From: Amnibacterium setariae
GTDB lineage: Bacteria > Actinomycetota > Actinomycetes > Actinomycetales > Microbacteriaceae
NCBI RefSeq assembly: GCF_003581425.1
Contig: NZ_QXTG01000001.1
Span: 682,001 to 746,000 of the forward strand
Length of the DNA stretch: 64,000 bases
Reading direction: 5' to 3'
Shown here: one piece after another, positions 34,421 to 42,312 of the stretch
Layout of the letters: each line of letters begins with the position of its first letter
Position numbering within the stretch: the stretch's first letter is position 1
The notes under the pieces: generated by a model
Seen by the model: only the letters and a program-made list of their open reading frames with translations
Told to the model about the DNA's origin: nothing
The model's database searches: none
Position numbers and translations under genes: made by a program

Positions 34421-35068
34421 GTGGTCGTTCCCGTCCCCGCCCTGCGCTCCGGCAGGGTCGGCATCCGCCCCATCCGCCTCCGGGACGCCCGGCCCATGGA
34501 GCGCGAGCTCGTGGAGGGGCGCTCCTGGATGCGCGAGTGGGAGGCGACGAGCCCTCGCGGCTCGGTCGGGTTCGACACCCGCGCGAGCATCCGGGCGCTG
34601 CAGCAGAACGCGCGCTCCGGCCAGGGGCTGCCGTTCGTGATCGAGGTGGACGGCGAGCTCGCCGGCCAGCTGAACGTGACGTCGATCGCCTACGGCTCGC
34701 TCTCCTCCGGCACGATCGGCTACTGGATCGCGGAGCGCTTCGCCGGGATCGGCGCGACCCCCACCGCGGTCGCGCTCGCGACCGACCACTGCTTCCAGAC
34801 GCTCGGCCTGCACCGGATGGAGATCTGCATCCGGCCGGAGAACGCGAAGTCGCTCCGCGTCGTGGAGAAGCTCGGGTTCCGGTACGAGGGCCTGAAGCGG
34901 CGCTACATCCACATCAACGGCGACTGGCGCGACCACTACTGCTTCGGGCTCGTGACGGAGGAGGTGCCGGAGGGGGTCCTGCGGCGCTGGCAGTCCGGGC
35001 GCGTGCCGGAGCACGCCGCGGACGTGCCGGAGGCCGACCGACGGCTCGCGGCGACGCCCTTCCCCTGA
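34421..35068 (+). CDS. GNAT acetyltransferase, RimJ-like
   Basis: 215-aa acetyl-CoA-dependent transferase of the RimJ/RimL type, which acetylate N-termini of ribosomal or other proteins. The fold landmarks are VGIRPIRLRDARPME at the start, FVIEVDGELAGQLNVTSI, the acetyl-CoA loop GIGATPTAVALATDH, LHRMEICIRPENAKSLRVVE and KLGFRYEGLKRRYIHINGDW with RDHYCFGL. GTG start follows galU by 9 bases. The target protein is not predictable. Confidence 0.88.
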   Translation: MVVPVPALRSGRVGIRPIRLRDARPMERELVEGRSWMREWEATSPRGSVGFDTRASIRALQQNARSGQGLPFVIEVDGELAGQLNVTSIAYGSLSSGTIGYWIAERFAGIGATPTAVALATDHCFQTLGLHRMEICIRPENAKSLRVVEKLGFRYEGLKRRYIHINGDWRDHYCFGLVTEEVPEGVLRRWQSGRVPEHAADVPEADRRLAATPFP

Positions 35069-35154
35069 CCCCGGCGGCGCCCGCTCTGGGGGCGCCGCGA
35101 CACGCCGGAGCCGCCTGCCGCACGTGATAGCGCGTCGGCCATACCGTCGTGCCC

Positions 35155-36057
35155 ATGGCAGCAGGCCTGGGCGGCGGCGCGATCATCGCGTTCGCGGCCG
35201 TGCTCTGGCTCCTCTACCTCACCCCGACGTGGCTGCGGCGGCGCGAGTACCTCCGCACCGAGCGCACGGCCGTCCGGCTGCAGCAGACCCTGCGGGTGCT
35301 CGCCGAGACCGCCGAGGTGCCGGAGGAGGTGCGCGCGGAGGTCTCCGCCCGCAGCGTCGCCGAGCAGCACCGGGCGCTGCGCGAGTCCGCTCGCCGCGCC
35401 GAGTCCGTCGCGCGGCCCCGCGCGGCGAAGGCGGAGCGGAAGCTCGCCCGGTCCGGGCGAGCGCCCCGCGAGCCCCGCAGCCGGGCCGCCGCGGTGTCGG
35501 GCGTCGCCGCCGTGCGGCTCCGCCGGTCGCGCGTGCTCGCCACGAACGTGCTCGTGGTCGGCGTGACGATCGCGGGCTGGGGCGTCAGCGACATCGCCTC
35601 GGGCGGCGGCTGGGAGTTCCTCGTCGCCGGCGTCGTCGTGTCGTTCCTCGCCGTCGCGCTGCTGCAGCGCGCGTCGACGGTCGCGGCCGCGCACCGCGCG
35701 GTCGAGGCGGTCGACCAGGCCGTCGTCGTGCCGGAGGAGACGCGCACGTTCACCGAGTGGCAGGAGGCGGTCGAGCCCGCCCGGCCGACGTGGACGCCCG
35801 TGCCACTGCCGAAGCCCCGCTACCTCGAGCAGGAGCGCGCGGTCGCGCCGACGCCGCCGAAGCGCGACGACATCGCGATCGCCGCCTCCCTCCGCGCCGC
35901 CGCGCAGCGCGCGGACGAGGCGCTGCGGGCGGCCCACGCCGCCCCGGAGGTCGCGGCGCTCGACCGGCGCCCGGTCGACGCGGTCGATGCGATGAACGAG
36001 AGCGGTCCCGTCGTGACCGACCTCGACGGCGTCCTCCGCCGCCGCCGCTCCGCCTGA
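35155..36057 (+). CDS. membrane protein with long charged cytoplasmic regions, unknown function
   Basis: 300 aa. One hydrophobic segment at the extreme N-terminus (GGAIIAFAAVLWLLYLTPTW), a basic stop-transfer RRREYLRTER, then a helical charged stretch to about residue 120 with coiled-coil character. Two more helices follow (LATNVLVVGVTIAGWGV and WEFLVAGVVVSFLAVALL) and a polar C-terminal half ending in DLDGVLRRRRSA. ATACCG about 9 bases upstream suggests a short or absent leader; GTG 35,149 is an in-frame alternative. I know proteins of this shape downstream of galU in actinomycetes but no function. Confidence 0.8.
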   Translation: MAAGLGGGAIIAFAAVLWLLYLTPTWLRRREYLRTERTAVRLQQTLRVLAETAEVPEEVRAEVSARSVAEQHRALRESARRAESVARPRAAKAERKLARSGRAPREPRSRAAAVSGVAAVRLRRSRVLATNVLVVGVTIAGWGVSDIASGGGWEFLVAGVVVSFLAVALLQRASTVAAAHRAVEAVDQAVVVPEETRTFTEWQEAVEPARPTWTPVPLPKPRYLEQERAVAPTPPKRDDIAIAASLRAAAQRADEALRAAHAAPEVAALDRRPVDAVDAMNESGPVVTDLDGVLRRRRSA

Positions 36058-36061
36058 CGCG

Positions 36062-38434
36062 TCAGAGCGCGGTCAGCAGCTCCGTCAGGGCGGACAGCAG
36101 GGGCTCCGGCGGGTCCATCGCCTGCAGCTCCGCGAGCCGCGACGCCGTGCTCCTCGGGGCCGTCGCGACGCGCCACAGCGCCGCCTTCGCCTCGTAGGGG
36201 TGCTGCGCGGCGTTCAGCAGCGCGAACACCCGCGCGTCCCGCTCCTGCGTCGTCGGGCGCGGGTCCGCGCCGACCGACACCGTGAAGCCGGCCGCGGCGT
36301 CCCGGGTGGTCGTGACGCTGATCCGGCCGGCATCGGGCGCCGTCGCGGGGTGCGCGGCGCCGTCGACCTGCACGGCCGCGTCCGCGGGCAGGCCGAGCAC
36401 CGTCACGGTCCACGTCCGCGTCTCCGGCACGATCCCCGAGGGGCCGTCGGCGGGCGAGACGGTGAGGGTCCCGCTGGCCTGGTCCCACGCGAGCGCCGTC
36501 CGCACGGTCGGCACTGTGCCCGGCGTCGTCCCGGTCCCGTCGTCCTCGACGAGCACGAACGCGCCGTCGGCGCCGGGCGCGACGAGCACCTCGAGGTGCG
36601 TCGGGTTCGCGGCCGCGTCCGTCTCGTGCTCCGCCGCGAGCGGCAGGATCCCGCCGGCCTGGAGCAGGGCGGGGACCGTCGCGTCGTCGCGGTGGAGGCG
36701 CACGGTGCGCCCGCCCTCGTGCACGACCGCGGTGGCGATGTCGATCCAGGTCCCGGGCGGCAGCCAGGCCGTCACCGCGCCCTGCAGCGTCCCGGGGTCG
36801 CGGGGCGTCGTGATCGGCGCGACGACGAGCTCGCTGCCGAACCGGAAGACGTTCGGCGTGCGGTAGGCGGCCGGCTCGCCGGGCGCCTCGTAGTAGAGCG
36901 GCAGCACGAGCGGCAGGCCGTCCTCCGCCGCGCGCCGGTTCATCGTGTGCAGGTAGGGCACGAGGCGGACCCGGAGGCGGAGCGCGTCGTCGATCGCCGT
37001 CCGCGTCTCGGCGGGGAACGCCCACGGCTCCTTGGCGAGGAACGGGTTGTTCGAGGAGTGCAGGCGCAGGATCGGCGAGAACACCCCGAGCTGCACCCAC
37101 CGCAGCGTCAGCTCGTCGTCGCGGACGCCCCAGAGGTGCCCACCGACGTCGTGGCTCCACCAGCCGTAGCCGATGTTCGACGCGGTCGCCGTGAACTCGG
37201 GCTGGAAGTCGAGCGACGCCCAGCTGATCACCGTGTCGCCCGAGAAGCCGACGGGGTAGCGGTGGCTGCCCGGCCCCGCGTACCGGGAGAACGTGAGCGG
37301 CCGCCGGCCGTCCCGCCCGGAGTCGAGGAAGTGGAAGTGGTTCAGCATCCAGAGCGGGTCGATGCCGGCGACGCGGGAGTACGGCCCCTGCTGCCAGTCG
37401 AGCCACCAGAAGTCGACGCCCTCGTCCTCGAGCCGGTGGTGCACGACGTCGAAGTAGGCCTCCAGGAACGCGGGGTCGGTGATGTCGAACGCGATCGGCA
37501 GCCGCTCCTCCGGATCCCGGCCGAGCGCCCGCGCCATCTCGGCGTACGCGTCCTCGTACGCGCGGACGCCGTCTGCGGGGTGCACGTTCAGGGTCACGCG
37601 GAGACCGCGGGCGTGCAGGTCCGCGAGGAACCCCTCCGGGTCGGGGAAGAGCGACCGCTCCCAGCTGTACCCGGTCCAGCCGCTGCCGTACTCGGGCGGG
37701 ACGGAGTCCACGCGGTGCCAGTCCATGTCGATGACGGCGACGCTGAACCGCACGCCCTCGCGGTCGAACCGGTCGAGCAGCGCGAGGTACTCGTCGGCCG
37801 AGTACCGGTGGTACCGGCTCCACCAGTTGCCGAGCGCCCAGCGGGGCAGCAGCGGCTGCGGGCCGGACACCGCGTAGAGGTCGGCGAGCGCGCCCGCGTA
37901 GTCGTGCCCGTGGGCGAAGACGTAGAGGTCGACGCGGTCGCCCTCCGGCCGCGGCGCGACCCAGCCGTCCTCCGTGAGCAGGAACGAGCCGGAGTCGTCG
38001 AGCACCGCGACGCCGCCCTCCGCGACGACGCCGGGGCCGAGCGGCACGCGTCCGTCCGCGTCGTCGAGGGTGCGGGCCGTGCCGCGCAGGCTCCGGTCCG
38101 GGTCGCCGAACCGCCAGGTGCTGTGCCAGCTCGTGAGGCCGCCGAGCCCGTCGACCTTCACGCCGCTCGCCGACGGCCGGCGGCGGTCGTAGGTGAGGTG
38201 GAGGCGCGAGGTGACGACCTCGAGCACCTCGTCGCCGTCCACGACGCGGAACGCGGGGGCGGGCAGGTCGCGGTGCAGGGCGAAGGTGGAGGCGCGGTCC
38301 TCGAAGACGCCGTCCTCCGCCCACTCGAAGCGCAGGAGGCCCTCCGTCAGCACGGTGATCCGGTACCGGTCGCCCCGCACGACGGCGTCGGGATCCGCGA
38401 CGGGGGAGAGCGGGATGCGGAAACGGGCGTCCAT
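36062..38434 (-). CDS. glycoside hydrolase family 31 (alpha-glucosidase/alpha-xylosidase type)
   Basis: 790-aa retaining alpha-glycosidase without signal peptide. N-terminal beta-sandwich with FRIPLSPVADPDAVVRGDRY, then the barrel opening LLPRWALGNWWSRYHRYSAD, FSVAVIDMDWH, the nucleophile Asp346 in WWLDWQQG and the acid/base Asp400 in FSGDTVISW. The region SHDVGGHLWG and LRLHSSNNPF is typical of GH31. A C-terminal sandwich and a helical tail of about 70 residues follow. GAGAGG is 5 bases before ATG and TAGGAT lies about 30 bases upstream. The stop is 4 bases from the convergent gene's stop. Substrate (maltose-type, xyloside, sulfoquinovoside) is undecided. Confidence 0.92.
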   Translation of the reverse strand: MDARFRIPLSPVADPDAVVRGDRYRITVLTEGLLRFEWAEDGVFEDRASTFALHRDLPAPAFRVVDGDEVLEVVTSRLHLTYDRRRPSASGVKVDGLGGLTSWHSTWRFGDPDRSLRGTARTLDDADGRVPLGPGVVAEGGVAVLDDSGSFLLTEDGWVAPRPEGDRVDLYVFAHGHDYAGALADLYAVSGPQPLLPRWALGNWWSRYHRYSADEYLALLDRFDREGVRFSVAVIDMDWHRVDSVPPEYGSGWTGYSWERSLFPDPEGFLADLHARGLRVTLNVHPADGVRAYEDAYAEMARALGRDPEERLPIAFDITDPAFLEAYFDVVHHRLEDEGVDFWWLDWQQGPYSRVAGIDPLWMLNHFHFLDSGRDGRRPLTFSRYAGPGSHRYPVGFSGDTVISWASLDFQPEFTATASNIGYGWWSHDVGGHLWGVRDDELTLRWVQLGVFSPILRLHSSNNPFLAKEPWAFPAETRTAIDDALRLRVRLVPYLHTMNRRAAEDGLPLVLPLYYEAPGEPAAYRTPNVFRFGSELVVAPITTPRDPGTLQGAVTAWLPPGTWIDIATAVVHEGGRTVRLHRDDATVPALLQAGGILPLAAEHETDAAANPTHLEVLVAPGADGAFVLVEDDGTGTTPGTVPTVRTALAWDQASGTLTVSPADGPSGIVPETRTWTVTVLGLPADAAVQVDGAAHPATAPDAGRISVTTTRDAAAGFTVSVGADPRPTTQERDARVFALLNAAQHPYEAKAALWRVATAPRSTASRLAELQAMDPPEPLLSALTELLTAL

Positions 38435-38524
38435 GCCGGCCTCTCGATCGGGGTGCGCTCGATCCTAGGAGCGCGTCGATGTCCGGGACCGGGGTCCGGC
38501 GGGTGCTATTCTCGACGGGCACTC

Positions 38525-38600
38525 GGGCCCTTGGCGCAGTTGGTAGCGCGTCTCGTTCGCAATGAGAAGGTCAGGAGTTCGAATCTCCTAGGGTCCACCA
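38525..38600 (+). tRNA. tRNA-Ala (anticodon CGC)
   Basis: Full cloverleaf: GGGCCCT pairs with AGGGTCC and includes the G3-U70 alanine identity pair; D arm GCGC/GCGC; anticodon stem TCTCG/TGAGA with loop TTCGCAA (anticodon CGC); T arm with TTCGAAT; discriminator A and encoded CCA. TATTCT at 38,507-38,512 is a good -10. A strong terminator follows. Confidence 0.96.
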
Positions 38601-38603
38601 GTC

Positions 38604-38637
38604 GCAGAAGGCCGCTCCGTCCGGAGCGGCCTTCTGC
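38604..38637 (+). terminator. terminator after tRNA-Ala
   Basis: GCAGAAGGCCGCTCC and GGAGCGGCCTTCTGC, a perfect 15-bp stem with loop GTCC, starts four bases after the CCA. GTTCCC follows. Confidence 0.85.
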
Positions 38638-38746
38638 GTTCCCGGGCGGTGCCGCCGGCGGGCGCAGGCCTCGCGGCCTGGGGGATGGCCGGGGGAGTGC
38701 TCCGAACGGGGCGAGTGCGCATGAGGGCCGCCCTACGGTGGCGCGC

Positions 38747-39772
38747 ATGCGCGTGGTCATCGTCGGAGCGACCGGGAACGTGGGGACGGCGATCCTCCGC
38801 CGTCTGCACCAGGAGGAGGGCGTCGAGCTCGCGGGGGTGGTGCGGCAGGTGCCGCCTGCCGACGCGGGCGAGCCGTACGCCGGCGTCGACTGGACCGCGG
38901 TCGACGTCGCCGACGCCTCGTCGGTCGCCGCGCTGACCCTCGCCTTCACCGGCGCGGACGCGGTGATCCACCTCGCCTGGCTGCTCCAGCCGAACCACGA
39001 CGAGCGGCGCATGGCGGCCGTGAACATCGGCGGCCTCAAGCACGTCCTCGCCGCCGTCGCGGCCGCGGGCGTCCCGCAGGTCGTCGTGGCGTCGTCCGTC
39101 GGCGCGTACAGCCCGGGGCCGAAGGTGCGCCGCGTCGACGAGACCTGGCCCACCGGGGGCCTCCACAGCTCGCACTACGCCCGGCACAAGGCCGTGGACG
39201 AGCGGATCCTCGACCGGTTCGAGCAGGAGCACCCGGACGTCGTCGTCACCCGGCTGCGGCCCGGCCTCGTCATGCAGGGCGACGTGGGGGAGGAGCTCCG
39301 CGCCCTCTTCGCGGGCGGTCTCGTGCCCGTCCGGTGGCTCGGCCGCGTGCCCCTCCTCGTGCTGCCGATGCCGCCCCGGACGGTCGCGCAGGTCGTGCAC
39401 GCCCGCGACCTCGCGGACGCGTTCGCCCGGGTCGTGCTGCAGCACGCGGGCGGCCCCTTCAACATCGCCGGGGAGCCGGTCGTCGGGCCGAAGGAGGTGG
39501 CTCGGGTGCTGAAGGCGCGGTGGCTGCCGATCCGCGTCGCGCCCCTGCGCGGGCTCGTCTGGCTTGCCTGGCACCTGCGGCTCGTCGCCGCCGACCCCGG
39601 GTGGATCGACATCTCGACGTCGGTGCCCGTGATGTCCACCGAGCGCGCGCGGCGCGAGCTCGGCTGGGCGCCGACGGTCGACGCGGTCGACGCGCTGGAG
39701 GAGGCGGTGCGCGGCGTCGCCGACCGCAGGACGGTCCCCGGCTCACCGCATCTGGGCGGCACGAGGCGCTGA
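38747..39772 (+). CDS. NAD-dependent epimerase/dehydratase family protein (extended SDR)
   Basis: 341-aa Rossmann-fold enzyme. NAD-binding VVIVGATGNVGTAILRRL at the start, then VDWTAVDVADASSVAALT, DAVIHLAWLL, catalytic Ser in VVASSVGAYSPG, and HYARHKAVDE where the Tyr and Lys of the YxxxK pair sit. The second half carries a substrate domain with HARDLADAFARVV and FNIAGEPV, ending in WAPTVDAVDALEEAVRG. TACGGT lies 7 bases before ATG, so the mRNA is probably leaderless. Acts on a nucleotide-sugar or similar; substrate unknown. Confidence 0.88.
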   Translation: MRVVIVGATGNVGTAILRRLHQEEGVELAGVVRQVPPADAGEPYAGVDWTAVDVADASSVAALTLAFTGADAVIHLAWLLQPNHDERRMAAVNIGGLKHVLAAVAAAGVPQVVVASSVGAYSPGPKVRRVDETWPTGGLHSSHYARHKAVDERILDRFEQEHPDVVVTRLRPGLVMQGDVGEELRALFAGGLVPVRWLGRVPLLVLPMPPRTVAQVVHARDLADAFARVVLQHAGGPFNIAGEPVVGPKEVARVLKARWLPIRVAPLRGLVWLAWHLRLVAADPGWIDISTSVPVMSTERARRELGWAPTVDAVDALEEAVRGVADRRTVPGSPHLGGTRR

Positions 39773-39780
39773 GACGGATC

Positions 39781-39816
39781 GGCGGAGATCGGGGACTTCC
39801 GACCACGATCTCCGCC
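39781..39816. terminator. hairpin after the epimerase gene
   Basis: GGCGGAGATCG and CGATCTCCGCC, an 11-bp perfect stem with 14-base loop, 8 bases after the stop; ends the epimerase unit ahead of the lsr2 promoter region. Confidence 0.65.
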
Positions 39817-39972
39817 ATTCCGATCGCGAATCCCGCCCTTCTCCACGACTTCTCGAAGAATCCGCCGCGCGGATGCGAGGAAAAGAAGGATTTCCCGCGC
39901 AATTCCCTGTACAGTGCCTTTATCGCGCATTCTGCGCGACCCAAGCCGCGAACCAGGAGAACCCAACCCGCC

Positions 39973-40317
39973 ATGGCGCAGAAATACATCGTGCAGCTCG
40001 TCGACGATCTCACGCAGCAGCCGATCGAGGACGGCGCGGGGGAGAGCGTGCGCTTCTCCCTCGACGGCGTCAGCTACACGATCGACCTCACCACCGACCA
40101 CGCCGAGGAATTCCGTGCGGCGCTCTCGCCGTATGTGAACGCGGCGCGCAAGGCGGATGTCGCCGTCCGCGCGAAGTCGTCCTCCTCGTCCGCCCCGCGC
40201 GCCCCGAAGGGCGACCTGAAGGCGATCCGCGAATGGGCGAACGCCAACGGCCACACGGTCTCGTCGCGCGGCCGCATCCCGGCCGACGTGCAGACCGCGT
40301 ACAACGCCGCGCACTGA
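39973..40317 (+). CDS. lsr2: Lsr2 nucleoid-associated silencer
   Basis: 114-aa H-NS-like DNA-bridging protein of actinomycetes that silences AT-rich, often horizontally acquired DNA. The N-terminal oligomerisation domain is MAQKYIVQLVDDLTQQPIED through VNAARKA, followed by a Ser/Ala/Pro linker and the DNA-binding domain DLKAIREWANANGHTVSS with the AT-hook-like RGRIP motif that inserts in the minor groove. The upstream 150 bases are the most AT-rich around (AGGAAAAGAAGGATTTCC region) with TACAGT as a possible -10, fitting autoregulation. AGGAG precedes ATG by 12 bases. Confidence 0.96.
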   Translation: MAQKYIVQLVDDLTQQPIEDGAGESVRFSLDGVSYTIDLTTDHAEEFRAALSPYVNAARKADVAVRAKSSSSSAPRAPKGDLKAIREWANANGHTVSSRGRIPADVQTAYNAAH

Positions 40318-40324
40318 TCGGATT

Positions 40325-40363
40325 CGAAAGCGGTGGTCGCCCGACGGGCGCCCACCGCTTTCG
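40325..40363 (+). terminator. terminator after lsr2
   Basis: CGAAAGCGGTGG and CCACCGCTTTCG (12 bp) with an inner CGCCC/GGGCG stem, loop GAC. Starts 8 bases after the lsr2 stop. Confidence 0.82.
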
Positions 40364-40392
40364 TGCATTCGGGGTCGGCTTATCCTGTGGCG

Positions 40393-40812
40393 ATGATCTC
40401 CCGGCCGCTCGCCCTTCGACTGCGTGAAGCGGGGCTCGTCTGGCGGCCGACCGCCGGCGACCGCTTCCAATTCCTCTCGCAGGACATGGAGTCGACCGGC
40501 ACGGACGCCTTCACGGTGAGCGACATGACGATCGAGGCGCACGCCTATCCGACCGGGACCGTCCTTGGTTTCAATGGCACCACCGAGTGGGCGCTCGACT
40601 CCGTCGCGATCGAGGAGGCGTTGTGGCTGCCCCGCGAGGACCAGCTGCGAGCGGCCTTGCGCGGCACCTTCGAACGGCTCGAGCGCGATGCGGAGCACGG
40701 CGGCTGGCGGGTCACCTGCACCTTCCTCGGGCAGCGGATGACCCACCTCGCGGACACCCCCGAGGACGCGTACGCGATGGCCGTGCTCGCGGAGGTCGAG
40801 GCCTCGGCCTGA
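40393..40812 (+). CDS. conserved actinobacterial protein, unknown function (often named CpaE-like)
   Basis: 139-aa soluble protein. It opens MISRPLALRLREAGLVWRPT, with GDRFQFLSQDM, FTVSDMTIEAHAYPTG, VLGFNGTTEWALDSV and EALWLPREDQLRAAL. Databases often carry similar proteins as pilus assembly protein CpaE, but it has neither a receiver nor a ParA-type ATPase, so I do not accept that role. TATCCT six bases before ATG implies a leaderless mRNA. It follows lsr2 after a terminator and is an independent unit. Confidence 0.8.
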   Translation: MISRPLALRLREAGLVWRPTAGDRFQFLSQDMESTGTDAFTVSDMTIEAHAYPTGTVLGFNGTTEWALDSVAIEEALWLPREDQLRAALRGTFERLERDAEHGGWRVTCTFLGQRMTHLADTPEDAYAMAVLAEVEASA

Positions 40813-40824
40813 CCGCGGGCGCGC

Positions 40825-42051
40825 TCAGCCCGCGCTGGGCGGCAGCGCGATCGGCGCCGTGTCGGGCGCCGGGCCGGCGTCCTTGCCCTTGAGGTCCGGG
40901 AACACCGGCATGCCCGCCGCGGCCGCCAGCGACGCGAGCACCGCGAGCCCCGCGCCGCACGCGAAGGCGACCGGTGCGCCGAACGCGTCGAGCGCCTGCC
41001 CGGCGAGCGCGGCGCCGAGCGCGACGCCGACGAGCTGGCCGGTGTTCGTCCAGCCGTACGCCTCCGCGGTGTCGCTGAAGCGGACCGAGCTCGACACGAT
41101 CGCGGAGATCATGCCGAGCGCCGGGGCGAGCCCGAAGCCGGAGATCACGAGCGCCGAGGTGAGGCCGAGGAAGCCCGGCAGGAACGGCGTGAGGGAGGCG
41201 CCGACCGCGACGAGCAGGAGGCGCAGGGCGAGCGACCACGGCCGCATCGCGAGGCGCCCCAGCACGAACCCGCCGGCGAGCGAGGCGAGCGACCAGATCG
41301 CGAGCACGATGCCGCTCGTCGGGTCGCCGTCCCCGAACGCCCCGGCGACGCTCGCCTCGATGGCCGCGCACGAGGCGATGACGAGGAAGCCGACGAGCGT
41401 CATGAGCGCGACCTGCGGCTTCAGCAGCACGACGCCGAACCGGCGCTTGCTGCGGGGGATCCGGACGCGCCCGACCGGGCCGGACGCGGCGAACCAGGCC
41501 CCGCCGCCGATCAGCAGGGCGGCGGACACGAGCAGGGCGACGGTCGTGCTGACGCCCGTGGCGAGGAACGTCACGATGACGGGCCCGCCGATCCAGATCA
41601 GCTCCTGCAGCGACGCGTCGAGCGAGAAGAGCGGGCCGAGCAGCGAGGCCCGGACGAGCTTGGGGTAGATCGTGCGGACCGCCGAGGTGATCGGCGGGAA
41701 GGTGAGGCCCGCGACGAGCGCGAGGCCGACCGTGCCCGCCGCGGGCAGGTCGAGCACCGCGATGGACGCGACGGCCGCGGCGCAGAGCACGGTGGTCACG
41801 ACGATCACGGGCCGGATGCCGAGCCGACCCATCAGCCGACCGGTCGCCGGGCCGGCCAGCGCCTGCCCGATGCTGAGGGCCGCGAGCACGACGCCCGCGA
41901 CGCCGTAGGAGCCCGTGCGGCCCTCGACGTGGAAGAGCAGGCCGAGCGAGAGCATGCCGGAGGGGAAGCGCGCCGTCAGCTGCGCCGCGATGATGCGCAG
42001 CACGCCGCGGGTGCGCATCAGCTCCCCGTACCCGCCACCGCCGCTGCTCAC
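40825..42051 (-). CDS. MFS transporter
   Basis: 408-aa 12-helix membrane transporter. Helix-loop features: LIAAQLTARFPSG-like start, GPATGRLMGRLGIRPVIVVT (motif A region in loop 2-3), LTFPPITSAVRTIYPKL, EAYGWTNTGQLVGVALGAAL near helix 11, and a polar tail. It has no extra domains. GTG start; TACGCT is 9 bases upstream (leaderless-like). It is divergent from the nrd operon, which is 260 bases away. Transported compound unknown; drug or sugar efflux are the common roles of such proteins. Confidence 0.86.
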   Translation of the reverse strand: MSSGGGGYGELMRTRGVLRIIAAQLTARFPSGMLSLGLLFHVEGRTGSYGVAGVVLAALSIGQALAGPATGRLMGRLGIRPVIVVTTVLCAAAVASIAVLDLPAAGTVGLALVAGLTFPPITSAVRTIYPKLVRASLLGPLFSLDASLQELIWIGGPVIVTFLATGVSTTVALLVSAALLIGGGAWFAASGPVGRVRIPRSKRRFGVVLLKPQVALMTLVGFLVIASCAAIEASVAGAFGDGDPTSGIVLAIWSLASLAGGFVLGRLAMRPWSLALRLLLVAVGASLTPFLPGFLGLTSALVISGFGLAPALGMISAIVSSSVRFSDTAEAYGWTNTGQLVGVALGAALAGQALDAFGAPVAFACGAGLAVLASLAAAAGMPVFPDLKGKDAGPAPDTAPIALPPSAG

Positions 42052-42179
42052 AACCCCACAAGCGTAGGGCCCGCGCAGGTCCGGGGCCGATGTCGGTGCG
42101 ACCCCCTACCGTCTCCCCAGGCGCAGCCCGGTTCTCCACAGCCCCGCGGTATCACCTGTGGAGGACACGCCGACGAATT

Positions 42180-42227
42180 CCACAACATCTTGGGTTGCTT
42201 CCGCACACCCACCCCGACATATAGTGA
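42180..42227 (+). promoter_or_regulatory. paired NrdR boxes over the nrdA promoter
   Basis: CCACAACATCTTGGGT (42,180-42,195) and CCCCGACATATAGTGA (42,212-42,227) each match most positions of the NrdR box pattern (aCaCwAtATaTwGtgt). Their starts are 32 bp apart, three helical turns, the spacing known for NrdR pairs. The second box contains TATAGT, a -10 with TTGCTT 19 bases upstream, so NrdR binding would block the promoter. The rest of the 260-base gap shows no gene. Confidence 0.8.
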
Positions 42228-42312
42228 TCCCCCGGTCGAGGGGGAGTGCGGATCAGCACCCCGCCGACGGGCGTCCGACGCGAGTGCGGCGGACAGCGAG
42301 AAGGAGGCGTTC

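Noticed and set aside
40393-40812. CpaE pilus assembly role
   Set aside because: No receiver domain, no ParA/MinD ATPase motif, and no pilus genes nearby; only a name carried by similar proteins.
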